A stretch of DNA of 64,000 bases from NCBI RefSeq assembly GCF_937616625.2, contig NC_065573.1, positions 21,033,001 to 21,097,000 of the forward strand, written 5' to 3'. The translations under genes and the position numbers were made by a program. Under the pieces are notes generated by a model that ran no database searches, was not told the DNA's origin, and saw nothing but the letters and a program-made list of their open reading frames with translations. The stretch comes from Mercurialis annua (taxonomy: Eukaryota > Streptophyta > Magnoliopsida > Malpighiales > Euphorbiaceae). Of the stretch, positions 11,496 to 24,500 are shown one piece after another (position 1 is the stretch's first letter; every line of letters begins with the position of its first letter).

Positions 11496-12039
11496 AAATT
11501 AAATAAAGTCAAGATTGCGATTTTGAAATTAAAACTCTCGATATTCTAGATTGTTTTATCTTTATATTTTCAAATTGTCAATTATATTCTAATTATGCTA
11601 AAAGTCAATATGCTAATAGTACTAATTAAAACAAAGGCAATAATTTTCTTAAAATAATCATTCTAATTTAAAATGAACAATTATTTTAATAAAAAAATTA
11701 GAAAAATTGACAATTAAACGAAAACAGAAAGAGTATTTGTTATGAGTGTCCGTTATTTTAGATAAAAGAAATATAATGAAATTAATTTATTTGAAAATAA
11801 TTATTTTTATTTATTTTGATTTTTTCCATGAAAGATGAATAATTATTTTGTCTAAAAATGGTATGTAACGTTATTAAAAAATGAAAAATAAACTCTTTTT
11901 ACCGTATTCTTTTATCATACTGATGTGAACGTGGTATTGACATAGAATCCTATTGTACTATTCATAACGCTAAATTCCAAAATAAAAATAAAGGTCAAAT
12001 CCATCTTGAAGCTCTTATATAATTTCATTTTTTTATTTA

Positions 12040-12825
12040 GAGATTATGACAAAAGCACATAAAATTTTAAAAATATTTATAAAAGTACCAGTGGATTTTT
12101 TTCATTTACAAAAATATCGACTGATTTAAAATTATTTACCTAAAACTATTAAAAATGAAAATGATTTATAAAATTATAATGTGTATAATGTTGGTATAAT
12201 TATGGTATAATTTCAATATTAAAACTATAAATCAGAGAATTTAAAAATAGTATTTGGTTTATTATTAGTATTATTTCAATATACTTTGTATATCGACAAT
12301 AATTATTTTTATATATTTTTTAATTTATAAGATGTACATTTTTTTAATATGTATTTTCACTATAGTTGAAAATGATCTAGAGAATTTGTATATTGTTGGT
12401 ATAATTTTAGTATATTGTTAGTTTAATTATTAATATGCGATGTGGCGTAATTTTTATTTAATATTAATAAAATTTCAGTATATTTAGATGTGTATACTCT
12501 TGTTATATTGGTGGTATAATTTTGATATATTATTAGTTTAAATTTTAGTATACGATTTGATTTAATTTTGATAATTTTTTATTTGATATTAATAAAATTT
12601 CAGTATGGTCTGATGTGTATAATGTTTGTATAATGTTAGTATATTTTTAGTTTATCAGTATACTGATATTATACCAATAGTATACACCGTATGTTTGTAA
12701 TTATTTTTTATTTTTTGGTATTTTTGTAAATATTTTTAAATCAACGAGGATTTTTGTAAATAAAAAAAGTCAACATATATTTTATAATTATTTTCATTTT
12801 TTTTGGTAAATAGTGTAATTTCCTC
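12040..12825. mobile_element. MULE-like element without clear TIR, class 4, copy 1
   Basis: A 786-bp AT-rich element with a perfect 9-bp flanking duplication TTTTATTTA (12031-12039 and 12826-12834). It matches the element at 60125-60900 over its whole length in inverse orientation. The ends (GAGATTATGACAAAAG and GTAATTTCCTC) show only weak inverted similarity. The interior is built of quasi-repeats of the form TTGGTATAATTTTAGTATA. Confidence 0.85.
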
Positions 12826-12959
12826 TTTTATTTACCCGGTTTTCTCCCAAAATTTTATATTCATTAGACCTTTATATTTCACAAATTTTATTTAAAAAGT
12901 TTTTTTTTTTGAACAGAATCATTACATGTAGCCGATGTTACCGTTATCACGTGGGAAAA

Positions 12960-13280
12960 TGATTACGTGAATTTGAGTTAATAGGTTAATTTTTTTATTT
13001 AATAGGTTCTTTTACTTTTAAATTTTTATTTATCTGATTCTTATACTTTCAAATTTTTATTTATTTAATCTTTTGTACTTTCAAATTTTTATTTATCTGG
13101 TCCCTCTTCAAGTTCGGCTTCACACGCGTTTCACGGCGAATGTAGTTCACGCTACTTTTTCATCTAAAAGGACTTAGAAATTCAAAATAACTTCAGTATA
13201 AGGACTAAATAAAAATAAAACTTTGAAAAAGAACTAAATAAATAAACAGATGAAAGTACATAGGTCTTAAGATAAGTTTG
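12960..13280. repeat. Short direct repeats plus weak foldback
   Basis: TTTCAAATTTTTATTTATCT-like units are repeated about three times at 13015-13100. The region from 13150 to 13270 is a loose inverted copy (ACTAAATAAATAAACAGATG, GTACATAGGTC). 13281-13593 holds two related stretches beginning GACTTGAAGG. No gene seen. Confidence 0.4.
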
Positions 13281-13593
13281 GCTAAAAAATAAATTATTCA
13301 TGTCCAACATGAAGCTTTGGTTTCTTGAAAAGTAAATTAGAGAGGTTTTTACCACTCAATAAAATAAGACTTGAAGGTAGTCAAACGTATTCGACATTTG
13401 GAAAGATCAAAGTGGTTTTTACCACTCAGTAGGAGAGAAATGTTTAGATAGACTCAGTCTATCACGCCATCCGTGAACTAAACCTATTACATAATGACAC
13501 GTCATTAAAATGATGGACTTGAAGGCCGTCATCCGACATTTGAAAAATTAGTTGGACATGCATTTGGAAAGTTTAGTTGGACATATATTTTTT

Positions 13594-14309
13594 GAACAAA
13601 GGATCAATTCACCCTCTCAACTTGCCATGAAATATCAAAGGAATCATTTTGGAGGTTTTTGAGTCAAACTAAGCTGTAACTTTTATTTTCATATTAAACC
13701 CTCAAAGAGAGTGGGGATATCACCCCGCTATACTATGTAAAACCGGATCAATTCACATCTCCATTTTCACCGAAAACCACTCAATTCCACCGCCAACCGC
13801 GCATCCACCGAAAATCGTCGTCAAAAAATTTTTTTCACCGAATTTTTTTTCCATCGATTTTTCCCGTTCACCTAGGTCTGCTCCTCTTCATCATGATGGG
13901 TCTACTCCCCTCTGCCGGAGCAGACCCAGAATCGTGAAGGGTCGGCTCCCCTTCGCCGGAGCAGACCCACCCTTCACAGTGGTGGCTGCCAATTTTTTTT
14001 CCGACAGCGGTAGTCGGTAGCGGCGGATTGGTGGTATGTATGAAGGAAAAAAGAACAATAGAATTTATAAATTTGAATTTTTTTTGGAAAATTTTCAAGG
14101 ACTAATTTAGAAAATTAAAAAATATTAAGGATTATTTTAGAGTTTTTACCAATTCTTTTATAGAAAGTGAATTTTAAACGCGGGTTGAGAGTGAGCGAGG
14201 ATAAGGGAGAAGCTGATTTGATGCACTTTTATATAGCTGCAACACCTTTTAAAATGATTTTTTTTGATATTTTGGTGACAAGTTGAGTGGATGAAATGAT
14301 CCTTTATCC
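13594..14309. mobile_element. MULE-type MITE, class 2 (GAACAAAGGATCA), copy 1
   Basis: The left end GAACAAAGGATCAATTCACC is mirrored by the right end GAAATGATCCTTTATCC. A 10-bp duplication with one mismatch flanks it (TATATTTTTT at 13584-13593, TACATTTTTT at 14310-14319). The centre has GC-rich palindromic pieces, for example GCCGGAGCAGACCC twice and GGTCTGCTCC. 14310-14943 then contains AT-rich spacer and the 3' flank of the OR-like gene. Confidence 0.85.
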
Positions 14310-14943
14310 TACATTTTTTTTAGAAAAGAATATCATAATCTCTAAACTACTTGTATGTCATAATTTGTGCGTCATGGTCAATTAAAAACAACTATTTTTT
14401 CTAAATCATTATCATTAATTCTAAAATTGTATAAGACCAGGTTCAAAAACCACAATAACCAAATTTAAAAGTTAATTGACCTAAAAATAATAATATTATC
14501 TTTAATTAATCTAATAATAAAGAATATAATCCTTGATTAAAATGACTTATTATGAATTAATTGACCCTAATACACAAACTGAGGGACTGCAATGACCCTT
14601 TATTTGAATAAATTACCAGCGCGTCAACATAATTTCATATTCATCTCAACGATTATCCAGATTATTGTACAAAACAGAGAGCCAGCTTATACTACAATTT
14701 CTGCAGGCATGACCATCATCAGTACATTGCTTCTTCTGCACATAAGGATGATTACACAACAGGTGAACAGAACTCCCCTAGTCCGAGTCTTAAACAGATA
14801 GTTACCTCGAACCAGTGCGCATATGCATATGTTCTGGATCACCGTTCCTCAAATTAAAGAAGCTGCTTTCGATCATTTGGACAGATGGAAATGACATTGT
14901 TCCTAAGCTGTGTCGCAAAATATGTTTCTCGACTCTTACCTCT

Positions 14944-17900
14944 CTAATCGAATGGATCGAATCGTGGGTCGTGTTCACTTGCCATCAACATCCCCGTACA
15001 CAGGCACGTAGGGCACATGACCTAAGTAAACAATAAACATGTAGACAAGAATCAGACTTCATAACACAAGATTAGCTTTTCTTGCTGAGTAGTGTTTGCT
15101 AGAGACTTAGAGAGTAGAGATCAAAAGCTTGTCACCGGACCATTTGGATGTTATCTAGCCAATATTGGTAGATATAGAAAGGCAAATATAGTCATATGCA
15201 TGCTTTCAACTTACAGTTACTTCATTTCTTGAGTGTATGGTATTAGTAAGTCATTAATAGGGGTGAGCAAATGGTTTGTTCGGTTATAAACCAAACGATT
15301 AAATCAATCAATAGCAGAAGTTTTTTTTCTTTTCGATTGAGCTTCTCTTGGCTTATCTTATAATAGCCGCCCTCTGACTGAGTTAACCAAAACTGAACTA
15401 ACCAAAATCTTAAATATACAAAAAAGAACCAACTGAATGAACAGAAACTCTTTAATCTAATTAGCCAAAATAGATCTATCAATTCGGTTTAACGGAAGTT
15501 GTGCTCACCCTGATAATGATTAGCATTCTATGGATTACTTATATGGCTAACCATGCCATGACTGAAAGCATGGTGGTTAGCACAAAATATCTAGTACCAT
15601 ATTGCTACGACAATCTAGATAACATTACAATTTTCTGTAGATGCAGTATTAGAACTTAAATTGTTCCTGCTTTGCAAGGAAGAAGCATCAGTAACTTATA
15701 TCTAATTTATTTACCTTTCCTGCACCTGAGCAATTCAGGCACCTTTGCGTCGTTGGCACTCGCAAGGGGCTATCAGAAGCACTGGATAGTGAAATGGGAT
15801 CTATACTCAAGAACACACCGCTTGCTGAACATCGGGCACATGCCAAGTATCCTATTCATCAAATCATAAGAACATATTTATATTACTTCAGATGAACAGA
15901 AGGATTCTGTTGATTGCCTTGGTGATTAGTCATTAGTGGAAGATAACAGTATAACCACTTCAATAAAGCTACAGACATATAAGACATTTTAAAAAAATCA
16001 TTTAAAAGCATGCAGCACGTCATGATTCAATCTACTGGTAGGATTTTTTTTGGCATTGATGATAGTAACAAATTAGCACGTCGTTTAACATTCACTAAAT
16101 AACAAGCATAATTTATTCCTGAAAGCAAGTCTAGCATCAACCACAACAGAAAACTAGAAATGCAGCAAAAGTGACTCAATATCTATTTATGACGAAGAAC
16201 ATATACTGATAGCAAATAAATATTTACCAGTTCCATGACAATATTTGCATCTTTTTTTCTCTTGTTGCTCAACATTGTTTGCTTCGATTAACATCAAGGC
16301 TGAAATGACGCCCACTGCCCCACCTGAAAAAGATGCCACAATGGGATCTACTTGACTGGATTTAGAAACCAACAAGTTAGAAGGTTTATATGAGGCTTTT
16401 AATCAAATCAAAAGTATAGTTGAACAATGAACACCAGCAGAAATTTGGTTGTTTGTGACCTTAAACTTCTAACTGGGAGAATTGGTACCTTAGCTGTAAT
16501 GGCAAATGCATGTTGCGTATGAAATCCTCATATGAGGTGCCCCCGATTCCTAATTTTAGTTCCAGCTGCCACAAAAAACACAATTCAACACATAAAAATA
16601 ACATATCAGAATGAGGAAATGGTGGAAAAGCATTTTCCCATTTCAGCTGTAACCTGTACTATTACTACTATTCTTGTTCTCTTTGTATCAATTTCCATCT
16701 ACATCTCATAATCTAATCTTCAACATTGCATCACTTGACACAAGAAAGCACCAAATCCACCGTAATTTGTGAAGGTTACCTCTTTCCCTCCCTTGTTAAT
16801 TGTAATTATACAAAACTTCCATCCGAAATACTAAACATTTCTGTCTTTTCTGCTATTACTTTGGAGATTACAATCCTTAAACTTGAGGTTCTCTTCAGTA
16901 GAGACTACAAGACACAATCAAATTGCCTGAACTCCTTCAGTTTTGTTTGTATTTGGGATACATAGATCACGCCAGGACGGGGGACGTCAGCCCAATCAAA
17001 TAGGGAATTTGACTTCAGATTATTGTTGTTGCTAGAATCCTAACCTCAAAACCTCAATTCTTACCATCCTAAATGAAGAAAACTGACTTCTGTCCGACCA
17101 AAGTAGTAAAATATTTAAGCTTTCTTTGGTCAAATAGAACAGAAATATCGAAATGGATTACACAAATTGCTAATGTACGAATAACCTTAATAGGACCTTG
17201 TAACATACTTACAGTTACATCAGCCAGGAATACTTCTAAAACATATTAAAAGCCTAAATCGACTAAGAAAGCTAAAATTTATGACGACCGAAACCTCTTC
17301 TAAAACATCCCCAACCAAGCCAATCTCTTTACCATATGTATTAGCTATTAGAGCCACATTTCTCCTCATATAGCTAGACGATAACCATGACGCCATCTTC
17401 AAATTAGAATTACGGCTTCCTATATTTTTGTCATAAGCAAATAGAAAAGAGGGGCAAATATACCTCCATGCAAGATACATGTACTGCATAGCTATAATTA
17501 GATGACTGAAAAAATAATCCATACTCTCAGTTCTAATCAAGTAAAAAACAAACGAGGAAAATGAACTTACAATTGGCGCAACTAATCCCCCAAATACAAT
17601 AATCCCGGAAATGAAAGACAAGCTAGTGAGGTAAAGCTGCTTCAATGTCTTGGGTGTCTATTTTAAAACAAAAAAAAAAATCAAAAACTAATGTTGCAAG
17701 CAAGAGTGTAATGTGAATATACAGAGAAGCTGAAAACTGACCACATGAGGAAGGAAAGGAATTGATGAGGTCATTTCAGGCATCTCATCTGACTCCTCTT
17801 CCTCTTCTTGTTGTTGGCGAATCACATCGATAACTTTGGCAGTTTTCCGCCTTATACGTTGCTGAATTCGAAGTCTCCTCACCTTAATTCAATTCAATTC

Positions 17901-18337
17901 AATTCGAATGTTTAAATATAAGTCTAGAAAAGCAAGAATTATTTAAACAAAGTGAATTATTCCTAGAGAAACCTCTTCCATGAGGAGAAAGATCTTATTA
18001 CGCCGGCTTTTAATGTTATCCTGAATTTCGAGAAGCTGCATCTGAACAAAATCTTGAACCGTCTCCGGTCCTTCAATTATACAAAAGTTACTGCACACAA
18101 CCCAACACTCAATTATTGAACACAAAAAGAAAATTAAAATGAAAAACAAGAAAAGGAAAGGAACCTGGAATCGGCAGAAGGAACAGAATCGGAGGAGTTG
18201 ATCGGAGAAGAAGAGCAGAGAGGTGCGAATTTATGAAATTTATTTGGAATTAAGAGAGGTTTAGGCTTAGGTTTAGAATAATTGAAGCTTTGATTTGGAG
18301 AAAGAAAATGAAGGGAACATAGAGACGAAGTAGACAT
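14944..18337 (-). CDS. ORANGE-family chloroplast DnaJ-type zinc-finger protein, probably ORANGE-LIKE
   Basis: Exons, 5' to 3': 18337-18165, 18090-17973, 17882-17742, 17657-17571, 16565-16489, 16355-16228, 15851-15715, 15021-14944. All are GT-AG and the joined frame has 312 codons. The N-terminus is Ser-rich and looks like a plastid transit peptide. Then come the conserved segment FCIIEGPETVQDF to NKIFLLMEEVRRLRIQQRI, two hydrophobic segments (LYLTSLSFISGIIVFGGLV and IVASFSGGAVGVISALMLI), and four CxxCxGxG-type repeats CKYCHGTG, CARCSASG, CLNCSGAG and CPTCLCTG. OR proteins stabilise phytoene synthase and promote carotenoid storage in plastids. The forms TPKTLKQLYLTS, SASG and the end FDPFD resemble the ORANGE-LIKE paralog as I recall it. 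SNX1 nearby supports this, since the two are neighbours in Arabidopsis by memory. Arg87 in the KSRR motif occupies the site where Arg-to-His gives the golden melon allele, so this is the ordinary form. Confidence 0.93.
15260..15511. mobile_element. MITE in OR-like intron 7
   Basis: Inverted ends AGGGGTGAGCAAATGG and TTGTGCTCACCCT, with GGTTTGTTCGGTTATAAACC near the left and CAATTCGGTTTAACGG near the right. This GGTGAGCA...TTCGGTT layout is common among small plant inverted-repeat elements. No clear duplication seen. Confidence 0.6.
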
Positions 18338-19042
18338 TGTTGAAGCTCTATAAGGTCAGTTCAGTTCAGTTCATTTTAATGTAATTAATGGTAGCTGTGT
18401 AAGATAAGAAGAATTAAAAGAGAAGAATCTGGAGGTGAAGATCCGGAGAAATAACAGACAAAACTTATTTCTAGTTATTTCCTCTCTTTGACAAAAAATG
18501 AAGTTATATCCTCTCTATTATTCTATTACAATACTGTTTTTATCAGCCCAAAAGGTGCACGGCCGAGCATTTGGTCGGTTCGGTCGATATTGTATTGAAA
18601 TTTTTTAAATCCATCAATCAAATGTTTAAAATTGTACCGATTGAATAAGAATAAATTGAACCAATTGAATAAGAAAAATAATCTAAATTGAACAGACGGA
18701 ATAAAAAAAATTCAACGGTAGATTGGTTAAAACAGATAAAAGTACAAAAAATAATTAACAAATTAGACAGAAAATGAAGTTTTTAGTGTATTGGGTGAGT
18801 TCAGTCCCATGTCAATAAAATAGGAAAAATGAATTTCATTGGCAATACATAAATTGAATAGCCGAGAGATAGTAGAGCACAGGTTTGGGAATGAAAATTC
18901 TGCAATTCAGAGCTTTTAGCTTGAAGAAGCATATAATATGTACAGGTTGGTTTAGACTATGGAGTTCCTTGTTCAGAGTATAAGCAAATAAATTTTAGAA
19001 AACCAACTACAGAATGACATTACAATTTAATAAAACAAATGC
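18338..19042. other. Spacer: OR-like 5' flank and F-box 3' flank
   Basis: The 60 bp upstream of the OR-like start has repeated TTCAGTTCAGTTCA and CT-rich sequence, as in plant leaders. 18550-18820 is AT-rich and includes GGTCGGTTCGGTCG and several AATTGAAC(C) pieces that look like a worn MITE. No gene found. Confidence 0.4.
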
Positions 19043-20023
19043 TTAAACATGGACCGGAACAAGGCTTCTTATACAGCTAACTGAAACTGAATTTTCATCA
19101 TATTCTGCTCCTATCATCTCAATCTCAACACGTTTTTCTGAATACCCGACGCAAGAAGGACTATTCGAATTCCGTTCGTTTACAGACAATATTCTAGTCC
19201 ATGATTCCTTCATCACCCAAATCCCCACATAACCGCCATCCACGCTCACACAAAGGCATCCTTCTACTTCCCCTAATTTCATATGACACTGGGGCACATT
19301 CTTACAGCCATCAGGAATCGGCACTACTCCATATCTTTCGTATTCCAGATTGAACGCAACGATCAGTTTTGGTTCTGGAACAATCCAGTGCAAACAAGAA
19401 CCAATAAGAGTGCCGGAATCTATATGATAATCAGGCTCGTAAGGGCAGTCTTCGACCCTTCTTGCCGAATTATGTTTTACGCTGTAAACCATAGTTTCGT
19501 GTCCTCCGTTGATTGTCCTCAGGATCATGACAGCCTTATAATCGTCGCTGGCAGGATCATAGCCGAATCCGCGGAGAAAAAAGTTACAGCTGCGAGTTTC
19601 GTCACCCGGTCCCCAAAAATCAGGCAGCTTTCGTTGCTTCTTGGTTGATGGATTCCACAATAACATTCCTTGTTGAGGATTACGCAATAAGATTAAGCCA
19701 TTGCAAGAACCAAATATAAAACACGAAGTTTTCAAGTGATCCCAATAATTAGCACGTATAATATAAGAGCTCTTGGAAAGAGGGTTATCACATTCCACCT
19801 CTGAAGAATCCAAATCTATGGTATACCTTTTAACGTCGTGATCCACTTTTTGATGAACGATTATGAGGCTGCTATTCGTGTTCGTAGAGAGCTGAAGGTT
19901 TATGAAATCGCGGGTGTCGATTAAAGAACAATAGGCTTTCGATAAGCACCTGAAGCGAAGCAGAGATTTAACAGGCAACTGCTTTAGTATGTCTCTCATA
20001 ATATCACATGGTATTTCTGACAT
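19043..20023 (-). CDS. F-box protein with F-box-associated (FBA) domain
   Basis: Single exon, 326 codons, ATG at 20023. The F-box lies at residues 1-45 (IPCDIMRDILKQLPVKSLLRFRCLSKAYCSLI) and would bind a Skp1-like partner of an SCF ubiquitin ligase. The FBA region follows: CNGLILL, LLWNPSTKKQRKLP, RGFGYDPASDDYKAVMI, then SGTLIGSCLHWIV and CLCVSVDGGYVGIWVMKE. FBA domains recruit targets for ubiquitination; the target is not predictable. Length is slightly below the 350-400 usual for this class, with a short C-terminus. It sits between the OR-like gene and the fusion gene and has no counterpart beside the second fusion copy, so it may have arrived after the duplication or been lost from the other unit. 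Confidence 0.88.
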   Translation of the reverse strand: MSEIPCDIMRDILKQLPVKSLLRFRCLSKAYCSLIDTRDFINLQLSTNTNSSLIIVHQKVDHDVKRYTIDLDSSEVECDNPLSKSSYIIRANYWDHLKTSCFIFGSCNGLILLRNPQQGMLLWNPSTKKQRKLPDFWGPGDETRSCNFFLRGFGYDPASDDYKAVMILRTINGGHETMVYSVKHNSARRVEDCPYEPDYHIDSGTLIGSCLHWIVPEPKLIVAFNLEYERYGVVPIPDGCKNVPQCHMKLGEVEGCLCVSVDGGYVGIWVMKESWTRILSVNERNSNSPSCVGYSEKRVEIEMIGAEYDENSVSVSCIRSLVPVHV

Positions 20024-20366
20024 TGTTGCTATTCAATCACGAAGCAATTAGGTTTAGGTTTTGGAGAGGGATAACAATAACAAATATATTCTTATTACAT
20101 TTTGTTTCATATTCTATGACTGCACCACAAGTTTTTGAGTTTTATATTTTGTACTCTAATTTTTAATGTAAACTAATCTATTGAAACTACTTAATTTTTT
20201 TATGGTTGTCATACTTTTCCAATTTTACAGTTTGGTAACTGAATTTTAAAACGTAACAAATTGGTTATCGTACTATGCTTTTAGTTATTCTGTAATTTTT
20301 TTTTTAAAGAAACCTGGTCAGTTTATATCTATGTAGCAGTAGGATTTCACTTTGAATTTTTAAATT

Positions 20367-20872
20367 TGGGGGAATGGGAAAGGTGACACTGTAAATGAGT
20401 GTAAGGTGATTCCACTTTGTATAGTTGATGTGGAGGTGAGAGAAAATTAAAGTACAAACGGACTACCGCATAAATAAAAATTAGCAGGATTTCATTAGAA
20501 ACATGCCAGAGTCACTAAAAATATATAATGATAACTAATTTGGGAGAATGAGAAAGATGACACACTAAAGGGCATGAGGTGTCTCCACTTTATATGGTTG
20601 ATGTGAACATGAGAGCAAATGTATGCAGCCGTTTAAAACTTGGGGCCAGAGTTTGCCTGCCGCAAGAGACCTACACGGCTCGAATGGGGATTAGTCTGAA
20701 TGTGGAAGGCTTAAAGGTGCCGTCTCATAGTTGAGTTGAGACCCGTTCAGAAAACCCCATGGACCCTGTACCAAAAAAAAAAAGTACAAGCCGACCGCCA
20801 GATAAACATAAATTGCCCGGATTTCATTAGAAACATTGCCGAAGTCACTAAAAATATATGATGGTAACTAAT
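20367..20872. repeat. Tandem duplication of about 170 bp, second unit holding a SINE
   Basis: Unit 1 (20367-20540) and unit 2 (20541-20872 minus the insert) share GGGAATGGGAAAGGTGACAC-type starts, CCACTTTATATGGTTGATGT and the end GTCACTAAAAATATAT. Unit 2 is split by the SINE at 20621-20783. Confidence 0.8.
20621..20783 (+). mobile_element. 5'-truncated SINE, same family as 8356-8579
   Basis: It shares GTTTAAAACTTGGGGCCAGA, GGCTCGAATGGGGATTAGTC and GAAGGCTTAAAGGTG with the body of the full copy and ends TACC plus an A tail. The tRNA-like head is missing. Confidence 0.82.
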
Positions 20873-21555
20873 TTGTTATGTTTTGAAATTCGTAGCCTAG
20901 GTAGTATGGACACGAGGATCTGAACACTTGAGCATAAACACGGATAAAATGTGTTATTTTAAAGTTTTTTATGTAAAAAAAAAAAATTCATGTTCGAAAC
21001 ATCAAGTATGCGACACATTTTTAAAATGGAACATGTTGATTGTATGAAGTTTCTATGCTACCTAATTATAGTTAACTAGACTTGACTTGAGTATTAATTC
21101 GTCCCTAAACTTACAATTCATAATAAAATATATCCAAAATTAACTTTAATACAGACCAGCTCAAAAAATTGTGAATTTTAATCAATTCATCTAAATTTGT
21201 CGATTTTTGAAAACAAATTTAGAAAACTATCTTAAAAAAAATTACACTCACCGATCAAAATAAATAATTCATTTCGGTTTGATTTTGTTAGGAGAACAAT
21301 TTGTTCTGAGTTTATATTTGTTTTCCTAAATAATGTGGGATTATCCTCAACTGATATATAAACACATGTACATTCACACTTATTACAGATGTGAGATTAT
21401 CCCACTTTAACAGATTTTGAACATAAAAGGGTCACTTAAATTTTAGAGCAAAGCGAATAGAGATTTTTAGAAGAAAAAATTCAATTTGGTTTTGAACAAA
21501 TGCATTACCCAATACTCTCGATCCTACATTTTAAGTAATGGTAGCTTATCAGAGA
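20873..21555. other. Spacer downstream of fusion gene A
   Basis: AT-rich. It includes TCATGTTCGAAACATCAAGTA and ATGTGGGATTATCC-type pieces, but no reading frame or clear repeat ends. The last part is the 3' flank of the fusion gene. Confidence 0.35.
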
Positions 21556-24500
21556 TCACATAAATAAACCAATTAAAGGCACCAAAAAGAACAAGAACAA
21601 CAACACAGCAACCAAAGGAGAAAAAGAACTCCCCAACCCTCCATATCCTTCAAAAGGATCATCACTCCAATCTAATACCTCTTTATTATACTTTTTTCTC
21701 TCTAAGCTCATCATTCCATTGCCTTCTTCTTCAGCCAACCTTATATGCGACAATATATGAGGAAAAACCTTCTCATATGATTTCTCTCCGATCAATAAAT
21801 CTGAGTGTCCAAATCCATCTACAACCACCCTTTCATGTCGAAAACCTGGTTGGTGCAGCTTCATGTACTTGTTCGCAAGAAATGAAGTCTCCGGTGTAAC
21901 CAGAACAGTCCGTCCACCGGAAATATAGAGGGTAGAGACTGCCATTCTCTCTGGGTGGATTAAGTATGAGTTGTTACCATTGCTGTCAACGATAAATCCG
22001 AGATTGCAGATTTTTCTAAGGTGAGGAAATCCGCCCATAGGAAGCTTGGTTGCGCTATGTTTATTTAACCATTGGTGCATTGTTGGGCTCACGTTTTCAT
22101 GCCAATATGCGTTCCCGAATATGCCGGAAAAGATCTCACATTCCTTACAGGTGCATCTCTCGTATCGTGGTATGTAATAGGCAATGTGTTTCAAGAGACG
22201 GTGTCGGAAACTTGTCTTTGTTGTTTCCAGCAACGGTAGGATCTTATTTTTGCCTAGAATAGCCATTGATACCTGCAATCAGAATTGAGATACGCCTTAG
22301 TTTCATTTGATCCCTTCCAGTATATTATTTGCTTCTGTTTTGCAGTAAACAACAATTCTGAGTTATATTCGTATTACCAGAAAACGACTTGCAAATTCTA
22401 TAACACTTTTTCTAACGTTATTATAGTTTTTCTTATTGATTTATATTCTATTGAAGTATATACACAATCTATAGTCCATTTATATAGAACAGAACAAATT
22501 TTAACTATATTCTCTAACTTTATTTTATAAAATTTCTGTTAATAACATATAGTTAGAATTTAAAAAATAGAAATATATAATAACTTCTATAATAACAAGC
22601 AGAACAGAGATAGAACAGTAAAAGAGAGCTTACAGGAAGTAGAGGAAGCCACATTTTGACTTTGGGTAGTGTAGTAAGCTTGAAGAACATTGAAGAATTG
22701 GTACATGATAGAGAAGCTATATGTGTTGCAGACAGATGCCCTCCCATAATAGCCATATGAATAGCTAGGCCTCCGGCACAGTGAGCAACCACATGTATCT
22801 TAGTGCTCGGGCCGTTCAATTCAAGGATCTTACTAACGCCTACGGAATAAAAAATTCTATCAAAAAATATCTATATATAAAAAAGAAAAAAAAACTTCCA
22901 AATCCAATTATCCAGTCAAGTAATACATATGAATCTGCAAAATTCTTTACCAGCTGGGATATCAAATTTTCCGATATCTTCAATAGTGAATATGTTTGCA
23001 GGATTGATGGGATGCAGTCTTGGTTGCAGTAGCCATACTTCATGCCCTTCTTCCAGTAAAGTTCTGACCAAATCATGAGGTTCTGTTGGAAGCCAGTAGC
23101 TTTCAGTGGAATAACCGTTAAGAAGGAGAACTGGATTTAGTTGTTTCTCTAGTTTAAGCTTCAATGGATGTTGAATCCATTGCCTGCAACTGATGCTAAG
23201 TCCATCTCCTGGATAAGATACAAAAAATCAGATTAAATACTCACATGGAGGAGTGTGCTCAGTTCGAACCGAACTGATCTTTTTAACTGAACCAGGCCAA
23301 ATTACAAGGACACAAAAAAATTTAAACCTGACCAAACTAGTCAGTTCGGCTGATTTTTTGGTTTGGTTCGATTTGTATTAAAACTTCACTGAATTTATTT
23401 TGTCTAAAACCAAACCGCAAAACCAAAACTTTTTCATAGCATCAAACCCAAATGAACCGAATTTATCAGTTCAGTTAAATTTACATTTTACAATAAAACT
23501 TAACTGAAAAGTTTGAAATCGAACCAAACCAAATTTGTCAGTTCGGTTCAGCTTTTGCACATCCATACTCACATGAAGAAGGAATGAAGGTAAAAAATAG
23601 TTTGGTACTCTTTAGTTAGGCCTACTGATTACCTACCTGATTTTATTTCATGAAGAGTGCTGCTTGGATAAGGTACATGGCAAGAATCAGTTGGGATGAA
23701 ATCCATGTGACTCCCTCTTGGTCTTTGCAAGATATAAGTTCTAACAAAAGTCTGCAGGAGAATATGGATAAATCTCGCTGAGCAGTTTCCTTTGAGGCTT
23801 ATTGAGCTCTTCAGAAGCTCCACAAATGAAACTTGAAGCTCTCCTCTTAAGGTTACCATTGCATCACTTTTACTGTTCACAGAAAGTTTTTTAAATGTAA
23901 CATGCAGTGTCCTTGTCTCTTTCCAAGCATTTATTGCAAAAAGATATGGATTCAATATCTTTCTTGATTCGAGAACATATCTGAAACAAGTAAGATTCAA
24001 CGAGTTCCATCAAAATAAAATTAAATTTGAAGAATGAATAACAAAAGATAACAAAAACAACTTTAAGACTCTAGCTTACTTTGAACCAGATGAACCTGCA
24101 AGGAGAAGATGATAGTGCATATACTGTGTGTATGGAGTTCTGCTGTCAACCGCACACATATTTACCTCACCATCTATTATGCACAATTTGTCCTTCTCGA
24201 TAGCTGTAATCACCACATACCCGCCAACCTTTCCCCTCAGAAGAGGATGAGATCCTCTGCTTGGCAAGTTCCATTCCTTGTGCCCTTTCTGGTTCTTAGA
24301 ATTCATTTCCATTTTGAGGTAAGCTGTACATGGCATACCCCCTACATGGCCTCTCATGGTTTCTTTTATCAGAACAGATGAATTTCGACCATCATCTAAA
24401 TTTTTCTCAGTTATTAAACAAGGGTTTTGAATCTTTCGATCAACAGACAAAATGTCAAAGTTTACACCTTTCTTGCTGTACTCCAGAATTTCATGCACGA

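Noticed and set aside
12040..12825. Helitron
   Set aside because: No TC start, CTRR end or terminal hairpin, and it has a 9-bp duplication, which Helitrons do not make.
17220..17645. 141-codon minus-strand frame in the OR-like gene
   Set aside because: Only its first 29 codons are coding (exon 4, 17571-17657); the rest is read-through into intron 4.
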